Notes under the pieces: generated by a model | Database searches by the model: none | What the model saw: the letters and a program-made list of their open reading frames with translations, nothing else | What the model was told of the DNA's origin: nothing | Position numbers and translations under genes: made by a program | Origin: Flexistipes sp041694215 | Lineage (GTDB): Bacteria > Chrysiogenota > Deferribacteres > Deferribacterales > Flexistipitaceae | NCBI GenBank assembly: GCA_041694215.1 | Contig: JASMTO010000185.1 | Location: 1 to 29,839 of the forward strand | Length of the DNA: 29,839 bases | Direction of reading: 5' to 3' | Shown here: piece after piece, positions 20,970 to 27,875 of the stretch | Layout: the number at the start of each line of letters is the position of its first letter | Numbering within the stretch: the stretch's first letter is position 1

Positions 20970-23246
20970 TTATCCGCCGAGGAGCTGTAAAGCTTGCTGT
21001 GGAAGTTGGTTAGCCTGAGCCAGCATGGAAGTACCGGCCTGTGATAGAATCTGATCCCTGGTAAACTTAGCCATTTCGCTGGCAATATCAAGATCACGGA
21101 TCCTGGATTCGGAGGCTGTCAGGTTTTCCTCAGCTATACTCAGGTTGGTAATGGCGTGATCCAATCTGTTTATCTGGGCACCGATGGTGGCCCTTACACC
21201 GGATACCTGCTGGATAGCATTGTCTATTGTGGTAATACCTTTCTGAGCTGATTCCTGATCCACCACAAGGACACTGTCGATCCCGAGAGATTTTGTATCC
21301 ACCTGCCCAATGCTTACATTTATTGCCTGGCCTTCATTGGCACCTATTTGCAAATCTGTGGAGTTGTCCACCAAGTGGAGCTTGGTATCCACACTTCCGG
21401 TTTCAGATGAAAAATCAATCTCCTTGTTTGTAGAATCCCAAGTCGCATTTACATCCATTGAGCTGGAAAGCTCAACATTTACTCCACCAATGACCCCCCT
21501 TAACGTGTAATCATTCACAATATCAGAGCCTACTGATTTTCCAGTATGGGCATCTGTTACTGTTACTTTTAATTCGGAATTTTCACCTTCCTGAATTGTG
21601 GACACGGACATTCCATCAATAAGCGCCTGATCACCAACGAATGATATCTGGCTGTCATCCCCGAGAAGAGCGGATTGGATGACAAATGTACCTTCCACAG
21701 CTTCATTGCCGGAATCCTGGGCTTCCCCGGGAGCCACATAGTTCACCAGGTTATTATTCACACTCGCATCATCAACACCCATCCCCAGCTCATTCACAAG
21801 GGCATCTGTAACCTTGGTCTCGAAATCGCTTATGGTATCATCCCCTTCTAAATTTACTGTGGTTGATTTACCGTTACCATAGATGGTGAGCTGCTGGGTA
21901 TTGTCAAAAATGTTCCTTCCATCAGCTGTGGTGAATCTGGCGATATCTTTTAGCTTCGTTGTGGAGGTAGCAGCTTCACCGCTGCCATTGACTTTGACAT
22001 TGAAACTATCTGCCTGCGTGGTATTATCTGCTCTGGCTTCAAACGTCAGATCCATTGATCCTAAGTTAAAGTTCCCGGTTTCGCTGTCCAGAAAGCCGTA
22101 GTAAACAGTCTGGGTTTTATCACTATCTGTTTGAGTTAACTCATTAGCACTATATACAAGTCTAACTGCTGGGGAACCTTCAGGGCCACCTGATATTGTT
22201 ATGGCACCTCCACCGGTTGCATTTGCAGAGCCACCATCAACAGCATTGAGGACAAATTTGTCACCAGCCTGGATTTTTGTGCCAGCAGTACTAACAGCAG
22301 AAAACTGAATTCCATCCGTAATATTAGCACTAATTCCATTGGAAAGATCATCATCTGTAGCTGTACCAATCAGTGAACCATCCTTAGCGCTATAGTAGCT
22401 TATGGTCGCAGCAGAAGAAGATGTGAATTCCACTACGGCATATCCACCTTCAGTAACAGAAGTTACAGTAGCACCTGAAGTATCAACACTCCAGCTGGAT
22501 CCCGACTGCAAATATGTGCCAGCTGTATTTACAGCAGTAGCAGTAGTGCCAGCAGAGTCCTCTACCCCTATTGTGAAATAAGAGGTCCCTGTTGTTGGCA
22601 GCGAAGTGGGATTGCTCACTTTTGATACGTTCGTATCATTTGTGCCAGCACCACCGTCCTCTACGATTTCAGCGCCTATTGCACCGTCATTCAGTGTCAT
22701 TACATCGGTTTTGTAAATATAATTTTGGCCTGGGGTTGCATCCACATTAATATTGTAGTTTCCTTCGCTTACTTTGCCATTTACTATCGCTTCGATATTA
22801 TTGCTGTCGGATGACCAGAGGGCTGAAGCGTCTCCATTCAGCAATTTCTTTGTGTTAAACTCTGTGGATGATGAAATCCTGTCGATTTCACTCTTCAGCT
22901 GGTCAACCTCTTTTTGGATTTCCTGACGGTCATTTGATGTGTACGTACCGTTTGCAGCCTGCACTGCCAACTCCCTCATCCTCTGCAGTATGCTTGTCGT
23001 TTCCTGCAGGGCGCCCTCTGCTGTCTGCAGCATGGATATCCCGTCCTGGGCATTCATGGATGCCCTTTGGAGACCGCTAATCTGTGCCCGCAATTTTTCT
23101 GATATGGCGAGGCCTGATGCATCATCTGCTGCACTGTTAATCCTGAGCCCTGAAGATAACTTTTCCAGAGAGCTCTGAAGAGAGCTGTTCGTTTGGTTTA
23201 AATAATTTTGTGATGATAATGAAGCAATGTTTGTGTTAATAATCAT
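20970..23246 (-). CDS. fliC: Flagellin with a long variable domain
   Basis: A 758-residue flagellin. The conserved N-terminal D0/D1 part (1 to about 165) has MIINTNIASLSSQNYLNQTN, LSSGLRINSAADDASGLAIS and MRELAVQAANGTYTSNDRQE. The C-terminal D1/D0 part (about 665-758) has GVRATIGAQINRLDHAITNL, and ends MLAQANQLPQQALQLLGG. Between them lie roughly 500 residues rich in Ser, Thr, Gly and Asp. These form the surface domains of the filament and make this protein much longer than the common 270-500. Export is through the flagellar type III system, so no signal peptide is expected. The ribosome site GGAGG is strong. The operon partner is flaG. Confidence 0.96.
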   Translation of the reverse strand: MIINTNIASLSSQNYLNQTNSSLQSSLEKLSSGLRINSAADDASGLAISEKLRAQISGLQRASMNAQDGISMLQTAEGALQETTSILQRMRELAVQAANGTYTSNDRQEIQKEVDQLKSEIDRISSSTEFNTKKLLNGDASALWSSDSNNIEAIVNGKVSEGNYNINVDATPGQNYIYKTDVMTLNDGAIGAEIVEDGGAGTNDTNVSKVSNPTSLPTTGTSYFTIGVEDSAGTTATAVNTAGTYLQSGSSWSVDTSGATVTSVTEGGYAVVEFTSSSAATISYYSAKDGSLIGTATDDDLSNGISANITDGIQFSAVSTAGTKIQAGDKFVLNAVDGGSANATGGGAITISGGPEGSPAVRLVYSANELTQTDSDKTQTVYYGFLDSETGNFNLGSMDLTFEARADNTTQADSFNVKVNGSGEAATSTTKLKDIARFTTADGRNIFDNTQQLTIYGNGKSTTVNLEGDDTISDFETKVTDALVNELGMGVDDASVNNNLVNYVAPGEAQDSGNEAVEGTFVIQSALLGDDSQISFVGDQALIDGMSVSTIQEGENSELKVTVTDAHTGKSVGSDIVNDYTLRGVIGGVNVELSSSMDVNATWDSTNKEIDFSSETGSVDTKLHLVDNSTDLQIGANEGQAINVSIGQVDTKSLGIDSVLVVDQESAQKGITTIDNAIQQVSGVRATIGAQINRLDHAITNLSIAEENLTASESRIRDLDIASEMAKFTRDQILSQAGTSMLAQANQLPQQALQLLGG

Positions 23247-23290
23247 GATTTACCTCCGTGTTTTTTTAATATTTGGCGTCCATGCCAACG

Positions 23291-23325
23291 GCTTAGTGCT
23301 AAGCACTAAGTACTAAGTACTATGC
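23291..23325 (-). repeat. Heptamer array ACTAAGT upstream of flagellin
   Basis: GCTTAGT, GCTAAGC, ACTAAGT, ACTAAGT, ACTATGC in register on the plus strand, 45-79 bp before the flagellin start. The first two units form GCTTAG-TG-CTAAGC, a small hairpin. Confidence 0.8.
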
Positions 23326-23333
23326 CAAAACCT

Positions 23334-23389
23334 AACAACCTCAACAACCTCAACTACCTTAACTACCTCTAAATACCTCCAACTACCAC
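23334..23389 (-). repeat. Nonamer array (AACAACCTC on +) upstream of flagellin
   Basis: AACAACCTC twice, AACTACCTT, AACTACCTC in register to 23369, then two looser units after a 1-bp slip. It fills most of the space between the flagellin leader and the terminator at 23399. No sigma-28 or sigma-54 box was recognised in this 352-bp gap (23247-23598). Confidence 0.75.
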
Positions 23390-23398
23390 CTCCTTTTT

Positions 23399-23435
23399 AA
23401 AAAAAAGCCGGCACAGATTTATTATCCATGCCGGC
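23399..23435 (-). terminator. Terminator 2 downstream of the nap-sensor operon
   Basis: Minus-strand stem GCCGGCATGGAT with ATCTGTGCCGGC, 5-nt loop, then eight T. Compared with 20479-20513 one T-A pair is replaced by C-G, so the stem is kept by paired changes. Confidence 0.9.
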
Positions 23436-23468
23436 TCGATTATTTCGATACCGCTTGTATTGATTCAT

Positions 23469-23512
23469 AAAAAAAAAGGCCGATACCACACGTAGCGTGT
23501 CAGTATCGGCCT
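23469..23512 (-). terminator. Terminator 1 downstream of the nap-sensor operon
   Basis: Minus-strand stem AGGCCGATAC/GTATCGGCCT (10 bp perfect) with an inner ACACG/CGTGT stem, followed by a run of eight to nine T. Together with the hairpin at 23399 it makes a tandem stop between the sensor kinase and the flagellin operon. Confidence 0.93.
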
Positions 23513-23597
23513 AATTATCTTAGTACCTTCTACCTATTCAGCTTTCACTAACATCATCGACCACCCACAAAAAAACTTTAGAAAAAAATTCCACCCC

Positions 23598-23626
23598 CTT
23601 ACCTACACTTCGTAAGTGTAGGTAAG
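23598..23626. repeat. Palindrome at the sensor kinase stop (copy 2)
   Basis: Perfect 13-bp arms CTTACCTACACTT and AAGTGTAGGTAAG around CGT. It encodes the last eight residues (LPTLTKCR) and the TAA of the kinase. The core is shared with 11792-11806. Confidence 0.8.
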
Positions 23627-25146
23627 CTAATTGTAACAAGGGTGTAGGATCCTTCTCTTGATTTGATTTCAAGATTGCCGTTCAAGTCGTCAATAATACG
23701 TTTAACAATACTTAGTCCAAGACCACTTCCTGCATATTTTTTCTTGATATTTTCCACCCTGTAAAATCGCTCTGTAATCTTTTGGATTTCCCCGGGTGGA
23801 ATTCCTATCCCGGTATCATAAACAGATAGAATGATTTCTTCATTATTTTTGTCGGCTGATATTTCAATGAGGCCATTCTCTTTGTTATATTTTATGCTGT
23901 TGCTTATCAAATTATTTGCCACATAGGATAGTGCTTGGGGATCTGCATAAAAGTGAAAATTTTCTGGGATATTTATTTTTACATCCAGGTTTTTAAAGTT
24001 AATTTCTTCCTCAAAAAATTCCATTTTTTCTTTTACAAAGTCATAGAAGCATATCTTTTCATTCTGATAATCATACCCAAAATGTTCGAGCTTGGTAATG
24101 GTTATGACCTGGTTAAATAACATGTTCAGTGTTTTTGAATTTCTTTTAATTACTTTAACAGCCTTTTCAAGCACCTCCTCATCATTTTTCATATTTGGGT
24201 CTAAGAGAATTTCCGTGTAGGAGAGTATTTTGGTCATAGGAGTTCTTACCTCATGAGCCACTGAGTCTAATACATCCGTTTTAAATTTGGTTGTTCTTCT
24301 CAGCTCCTGATTCTTTTTTCGCAGTTCTTCATTTAGTTTTACATATCCGGATACAGCATCTTTAAGACGGCTTTTGAGATTCTCTTCACTTTTTGCCACT
24401 CTTTTGCACATAAGCTCAAAAGCATCCGAAAGCTCCTGTATTTCATCGTTTGTTTTTATATCGGTTTTTATATTGTAATTTTTATTGAATACGGAATGCG
24501 CAGCTACATTAAGCTTTTTCAGGTGTTTCAGTATCAGGTTGTTCAGCAGTACAATAACGGCGAATATAATCCCCGTATAAATGATAAAACCGGAGATATA
24601 AAAGAGAAAATTGGTGGATTGCATTGCAGCTTCAATGTTTTTCAAAGGGACATATACCGATATTCCGCCCCGGAATTCTCCCACTTCATACCCCTGGTAA
24701 TGGTGGCATTGAAGGCATGATTCATTTATATAAAGGGGAGCCATATATCTGTAAATTTTCTCCCCTTTGTCGTTTTTGATTATTGTTGCGTACTCTTTCG
24801 CCAGCCCTTTTTTAAATGCTTCCATCGCTTTCTTTTCAAATTGATCAGGTGCATTTTCAGGATTTACCAGATTGTCGCTCGTTATGTGAAATCTGAAATC
24901 GGCCATCCTGTTGGCGTATTGTGAAAGCTCTTTTGTTGCCACCGCAGGCACAGGATCTATCCGTTCATCGTTTTCAGCCACCCACTGCCTGGTGATGACG
25001 ATCATTTTGAATAACGTTTTTGCTTGAATTTCTGCCTGCTCCAGCAACGTATTGCGCTGATGATTCCATATAAGCAGAGAAGCAGGGATAAGAATTATTA
25101 AAGTGATAATTGAGAGAAATGTGATGATTTTAGTAGTTAATTTCAT
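23599..25146 (-). CDS. Sensor histidine kinase with periplasmic c-type heme domain
   Basis: 515 residues. Membrane segment 1 is about 6-27. A periplasmic Tll0287-like (DUF3365) domain spans about 30-175, with FRFHITSDNLVNPENAPDQF and the heme c site CLQCH at 144-148. Membrane segment 2 is about 178-203, then a HAMP linker (205-258) and a coiled coil. The dimerisation/phosphoacceptor box is SVAHEVRTPMTKILSY (H298), and the ATPase domain has the N box NNLISNSIKYN, DTGIGIPPG and GSGLGLSIV. The sensor domain probably reads redox state or a small ligand such as NO through the heme. The ATG overlaps the response regulator stop by 4 bp. The pair follows napH by 23 bp. Its heme needs the Ccm route, for which ccmE and ccdA are in the window. 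Confidence 0.92.
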   Translation of the reverse strand: MKLTTKIITFLSIITLIILIPASLLIWNHQRNTLLEQAEIQAKTLFKMIVITRQWVAENDERIDPVPAVATKELSQYANRMADFRFHITSDNLVNPENAPDQFEKKAMEAFKKGLAKEYATIIKNDKGEKIYRYMAPLYINESCLQCHHYQGYEVGEFRGGISVYVPLKNIEAAMQSTNFLFYISGFIIYTGIIFAVIVLLNNLILKHLKKLNVAAHSVFNKNYNIKTDIKTNDEIQELSDAFELMCKRVAKSEENLKSRLKDAVSGYVKLNEELRKKNQELRRTTKFKTDVLDSVAHEVRTPMTKILSYTEILLDPNMKNDEEVLEKAVKVIKRNSKTLNMLFNQVITITKLEHFGYDYQNEKICFYDFVKEKMEFFEEEINFKNLDVKINIPENFHFYADPQALSYVANNLISNSIKYNKENGLIEISADKNNEEIILSVYDTGIGIPPGEIQKITERFYRVENIKKKYAGSGLGLSIVKRIIDDLNGNLEIKSREGSYTLVTISLPTLTKCR

Positions 25147-25838
25147 GATTCAATTTTGTATCCAACACCTGAAACAGTTTTAATAAAACTGGGGTTTCTG
25201 GGATTATCCTCTATTTTTTGCCGCAGATGTTGCACATGGACATCAAGGCTACGGGAAAATTTATATAAAAAATCCTTGCCCCAAAGCTCTTTTATTATAT
25301 TATCCCTGGTCAAAGTTTGTCCTTTGTTACGAATAAAATATAAAAGGAGTTCATATTCTTTAGGCGTCATATCAATTGGCTTGGAGTTTTTCATTACACT
25401 TCGTTCGTGTATATTAATTACCAGATCTTTATAATGTATTTCTCCTTTTTCATTTTCACTTATCTCCGGTTCCGGGCAACACCTGCGCATGATTGCTTTT
25501 ATTCTGGCAACCAGTTCGATGTTTTCAAAAGGTTTTGTCAGGTAATCGTCAGCACCGTATTCAAAACATAATACCTTGTTTGTAGCGCTTTCTTTGGCGG
25601 AAAGAATCAGAATCGGTGTATTGTACTGCTTTCTGATTAATTTACAAAGCTGCTCTCCGTCGATATCCGGCAAACCGAGATCCAGTATTACCAGCGAATA
25701 ACTGTTGTTTTTTAGAAGCTCCAATCCTTCCAGACCTGAAGTGCTGGTAACAACTTTAAAATCCTCCATTTTGAGGAGTATTTTTACCAAATCAAGTATT
25801 TCAATGTCATCGTCTATTACAAGTATTCTACATTTCAT
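25143..25838 (-). CDS. OmpR/PhoB-type response regulator
   Basis: 231 residues. The receiver domain (1-120) has acidic residues D10 and D11, phosphoacceptor D53 in LVILDLGLPD, S80 in LILSAKES and K102 in YLTKPF. The DNA-binding winged helix (130-231) shows MTPKEYELLLYFIRNKGQTL and the final VSGVGYKIES. It should be phosphorylated by the overlapping heme kinase. It lies 23 bp after napH on the same strand, with no terminator between, so it is likely in the nap transcript. Control of nap or other respiratory genes is an inference. Confidence 0.95.
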   Translation of the reverse strand: MKCRILVIDDDIEILDLVKILLKMEDFKVVTSTSGLEGLELLKNNSYSLVILDLGLPDIDGEQLCKLIRKQYNTPILILSAKESATNKVLCFEYGADDYLTKPFENIELVARIKAIMRRCCPEPEISENEKGEIHYKDLVINIHERSVMKNSKPIDMTPKEYELLLYFIRNKGQTLTRDNIIKELWGKDFLYKFSRSLDVHVQHLRQKIEDNPRNPSFIKTVSGVGYKIES

Positions 25839-25861
25839 TTAACAATAATATCATACACATA

Positions 25862-26671
25862 TCATAATTCAATAGAATTTAAACCTGAGTGTGTTTTTTT
25901 TTTGTTGTCCGGACAGGAATCTATACATATCCCGCAGTTGTGACATAACGGATTGTTTCCTTCATTCATAGGATTTATTACCATTGGGCAGGATTTGATG
26001 CAGGATTTGCACATGCTGCACTCCGGCTGGATTTTTGTGACTTTCATGGCTTTTTTCCGGTCGATCAGGGATAAAAAAATCCCTGTGGGGCACAGCAGCC
26101 GGCACCAGAAAAAGTAAAAGAAAAAAAACTCCATAATCAGCAGAAAAAGTATAAATACAATTTCAAATGTAAAATAGTGAAACTTTACCAGAACAAGTGC
26201 CTGTGAGGATATTATGCCTGGAGCAGAAATAAGATTGAGTAAAGGGATCCCCGCTATCCCTGTGATAAACAAACCAATAAGCAGAAAAAGCAGTCGTATG
26301 CGGTTACTTCTGTTAACCAAGCTTTCTGAATATTCAGGCTTTATTGATTTGAGTTTTAATAAATTTCTTAATTTTTGCAGTATCTCCACCAAAAAATGGT
26401 AGGGGCAGAACCAGCTGCACCATACACGCCCGAAAAACATGGCAAGCAAAAGCGGTATGATTACAGAAATCAACATTACTGTATTTATTGTCTCAGACGT
26501 AATTACAGACTGGAATACAGCCAACGGGTCGGCCATTGCTACATCACCGACATCAATAGAGTAAAAGGTTCCTTTTATGAAATAAATTTCAAGGATATTA
26601 AGCAGGGGAATCATAAATATTCCAATCATGACAACAAGCTGAACGATCCTTCTGTAAAATGAAATTTTCAA
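25862..26671 (-). CDS. napH: Membrane polyferredoxin NapH
   Basis: 269 residues with four membrane segments. Two CxxxCP motifs face the cytoplasm, CSWFCP (85-90) and CRLLCP (190-195). Two [4Fe-4S] ferredoxin motifs lie near the C-terminus, CSMCKSCIKSCP (218-229) and CHNCGICIDSCP (243-254). NapH with NapG passes electrons from menaquinol toward periplasmic nitrate reductase. The start is TTG at 26671; GGAGAGGG lies 7 nt ahead. The spacer to napG (26672-26755) holds part of a nonamer array and no terminator. Confidence 0.9.
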   Translation of the reverse strand: MKISFYRRIVQLVVMIGIFMIPLLNILEIYFIKGTFYSIDVGDVAMADPLAVFQSVITSETINTVMLISVIIPLLLAMFFGRVWCSWFCPYHFLVEILQKLRNLLKLKSIKPEYSESLVNRSNRIRLLFLLIGLFITGIAGIPLLNLISAPGIISSQALVLVKFHYFTFEIVFILFLLIMEFFFFYFFWCRLLCPTGIFLSLIDRKKAMKVTKIQPECSMCKSCIKSCPMVINPMNEGNNPLCHNCGICIDSCPDNKKKTHSGLNSIEL

Positions 26672-26735
26672 CAGATAACCCTCTCCTAAAAAAGCTTAAT
26701 ACTAATACTTACAAAAACCCAAAACCAATAAACCA

Positions 26736-26762
26736 GTTCAACTTTCTCAACCTTCTCAATCC
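26736..26762 (-). repeat. Nonamer array at the napG stop
   Basis: On the plus strand GTTCAACTT, TCTCAACCT, TCTCAATCC. On the minus strand the units are GATTGAGAA/GGTTGAGAA-like, as at 1845-1889. The napG TGA (26756-26758) is inside the first unit. Confidence 0.7.
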
Positions 26763-27511
26763 CAGCCTTCTATATTTTTTTGTATTTCAAAGTCATATTC
26801 AAAATCGGGCTCCGATCCGAAGGACGATATATTTTCTTTTCTCTCAATTGTTTTTTTATGTTTATTAATCTCTTTTTTGTCCATCTCTTCTGCAGGTTTT
26901 ATGTTGTATTTCCGGTAAAAGAATCCAGCTTCCTGTTTATTTATCATCCCTTCAGGAATAATGTTTATAGCTTTTTCCGGCTTGGTGGGGCATTTTTCCG
27001 TACATATGCCGCAGCCCACACACTTTTCCGTTGTAACGGGGAGAATAAATTTTTCCATTACTATTGCTTCATCCATAAGCGGGCAGGCGTTATAACATGT
27101 GGAGCAGAGGAGTGCTTTACCGCTGACTTCCCCCTTTTTTTCTTCTTTATAATAAATGTAATTATAGCATAGCTCCTGATCTATAACGGCTTTGCCCATT
27201 TTGACTTCTCTTTTGTCTGTAACTTTGGGATCAAGAGCTTTAGTAGGGCAGACTTCCGGACATTTCATACACAGATAGCATGCTTTCTCCTCCGCAAATA
27301 CATATGGTGTGCCAATCTGAAGCCTTTCATAAAGGTCAGCCCTCTTGATAGAGTCATATGGACATACTTCTATACATCGTGCACAGCGGATACACAGCTC
27401 CATGAACCGTTTTTCTGAAACTGCTCCGGGCGGTCTTAGCCTGTTAATTTTATAATAACCTTTAAAAGGGTTATTATTTAGGAGATCTCGTAAATCCTCC
27501 GGGAGGCTCAT
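26756..27511 (-). CDS. napG: Ferredoxin-type NapG without an export signal
   Basis: 251 residues with four Fe-S sites: CIRCARCIEVCP (40-51), CYLCMKCPEVCP (78-89), C115 with CSTCYNACP (136-144), and CVGCGICTEKCP (164-175). INRLRPPGAVSEKRF matches the start of mature NapG. Family members normally have a Tat signal (twin Arg) before this; here only about 20 residues precede it, without a twin-Arg motif or hydrophobic core. The start is fixed by overlap with the napD stop (ATGA). It may therefore work on the cytoplasmic side with NapH, or be exported bound to a partner. The acidic and Lys-rich C-terminal tail (190-251) is not a known domain. Confidence 0.88.
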   Translation of the reverse strand: MSLPEDLRDLLNNNPFKGYYKINRLRPPGAVSEKRFMELCIRCARCIEVCPYDSIKRADLYERLQIGTPYVFAEEKACYLCMKCPEVCPTKALDPKVTDKREVKMGKAVIDQELCYNYIYYKEEKKGEVSGKALLCSTCYNACPLMDEAIVMEKFILPVTTEKCVGCGICTEKCPTKPEKAINIIPEGMINKQEAGFFYRKYNIKPAEEMDKKEINKHKKTIERKENISSFGSEPDFEYDFEIQKNIEGWD

Positions 27512-27819
27512 AATTGTTTTTTCTCTCTCTTACCAAAGCCTTTAAGGCTTATATCCCGTTTATTTCCTTTTTCAATTTCTTCCACCTCTTCTTCAAAATG
27601 AAGATAATGATGTGCAATATGTATTATATCTTTATTGGTGCATAAAGTTTCGCACAGTTCTTCCAGTTTCTCATCATCTTCTGCTTCAATAACCACAACA
27701 ATATTTTGTTTGTCTTCAGAAGATGTATAAATTTCCACCTGAGGGTAGTTTTTTAAAAATTCTGTAACATCACTCAGTTTGTTTTCCTTTACGGTAATCA
27801 GGCTTCCCGAAAAGATCAT
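27508..27819 (-). CDS. napD: Nitrate reductase maturation chaperone NapD
   Basis: 103 residues with a ferredoxin-like alpha/beta fold: IFSGSLITVKENKLSDVTEF, then VEIYTSSEDKQNIVVVIEAE and the second helix/strand ending HIAHHYLHFEEE. NapD binds the Tat signal of NapA in the cytoplasm and delays export until the Mo cofactor is in place. The C-terminal basic tail is longer than average. AGGAGG precedes the ATG. It follows napA by 56 bp with an intercistronic hairpin and overlaps napG by 4 bp. Confidence 0.87.
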   Translation of the reverse strand: MIFSGSLITVKENKLSDVTEFLKNYPQVEIYTSSEDKQNIVVVIEAEDDEKLEELCETLCTNKDIIHIAHHYLHFEEEVEEIEKGNKRDISLKGFGKREKKQL

Positions 27820-27844
27820 TTTGCCTCCTAATATTGATTTGATT

Positions 27845-27867
27845 AGGGGCGGTATTATACCGCCCCT
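27845..27867. promoter_or_regulatory. Intercistronic hairpin between napA and napD
   Basis: Perfect 10-bp stem AGGGGCGGTA/TACCGCCCCT with a 3-nt loop, no T-run on the minus strand. It may protect the napA mRNA 3' end or lower downstream expression. Confidence 0.7.
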
Positions 27868-27875
27868 GTAAACTT

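Noticed and set aside
20970..23246. Flagellin as a substrate of the PglB-like enzyme, since it has D-T-N-V-S, D-V-N-A-T and E-E-N-L-T sites
   Set aside because: Flagellin leaves through the flagellar type III channel and does not pass through the periplasm, where PglB acts. The sites are likely chance.
23247..23330. Sigma-54 promoter for flagellin at TTGGCAT sequences
   Set aside because: Two TGGCAT half-sites exist, but neither has a GC-containing -12 element at the required spacing.
23469..23512. GCCGATAC on the minus strand as a sigma-28 -10 box
   Set aside because: It lies within a perfect terminator stem, has no TAAA at the required distance, and is followed by a T-run and a second terminator.
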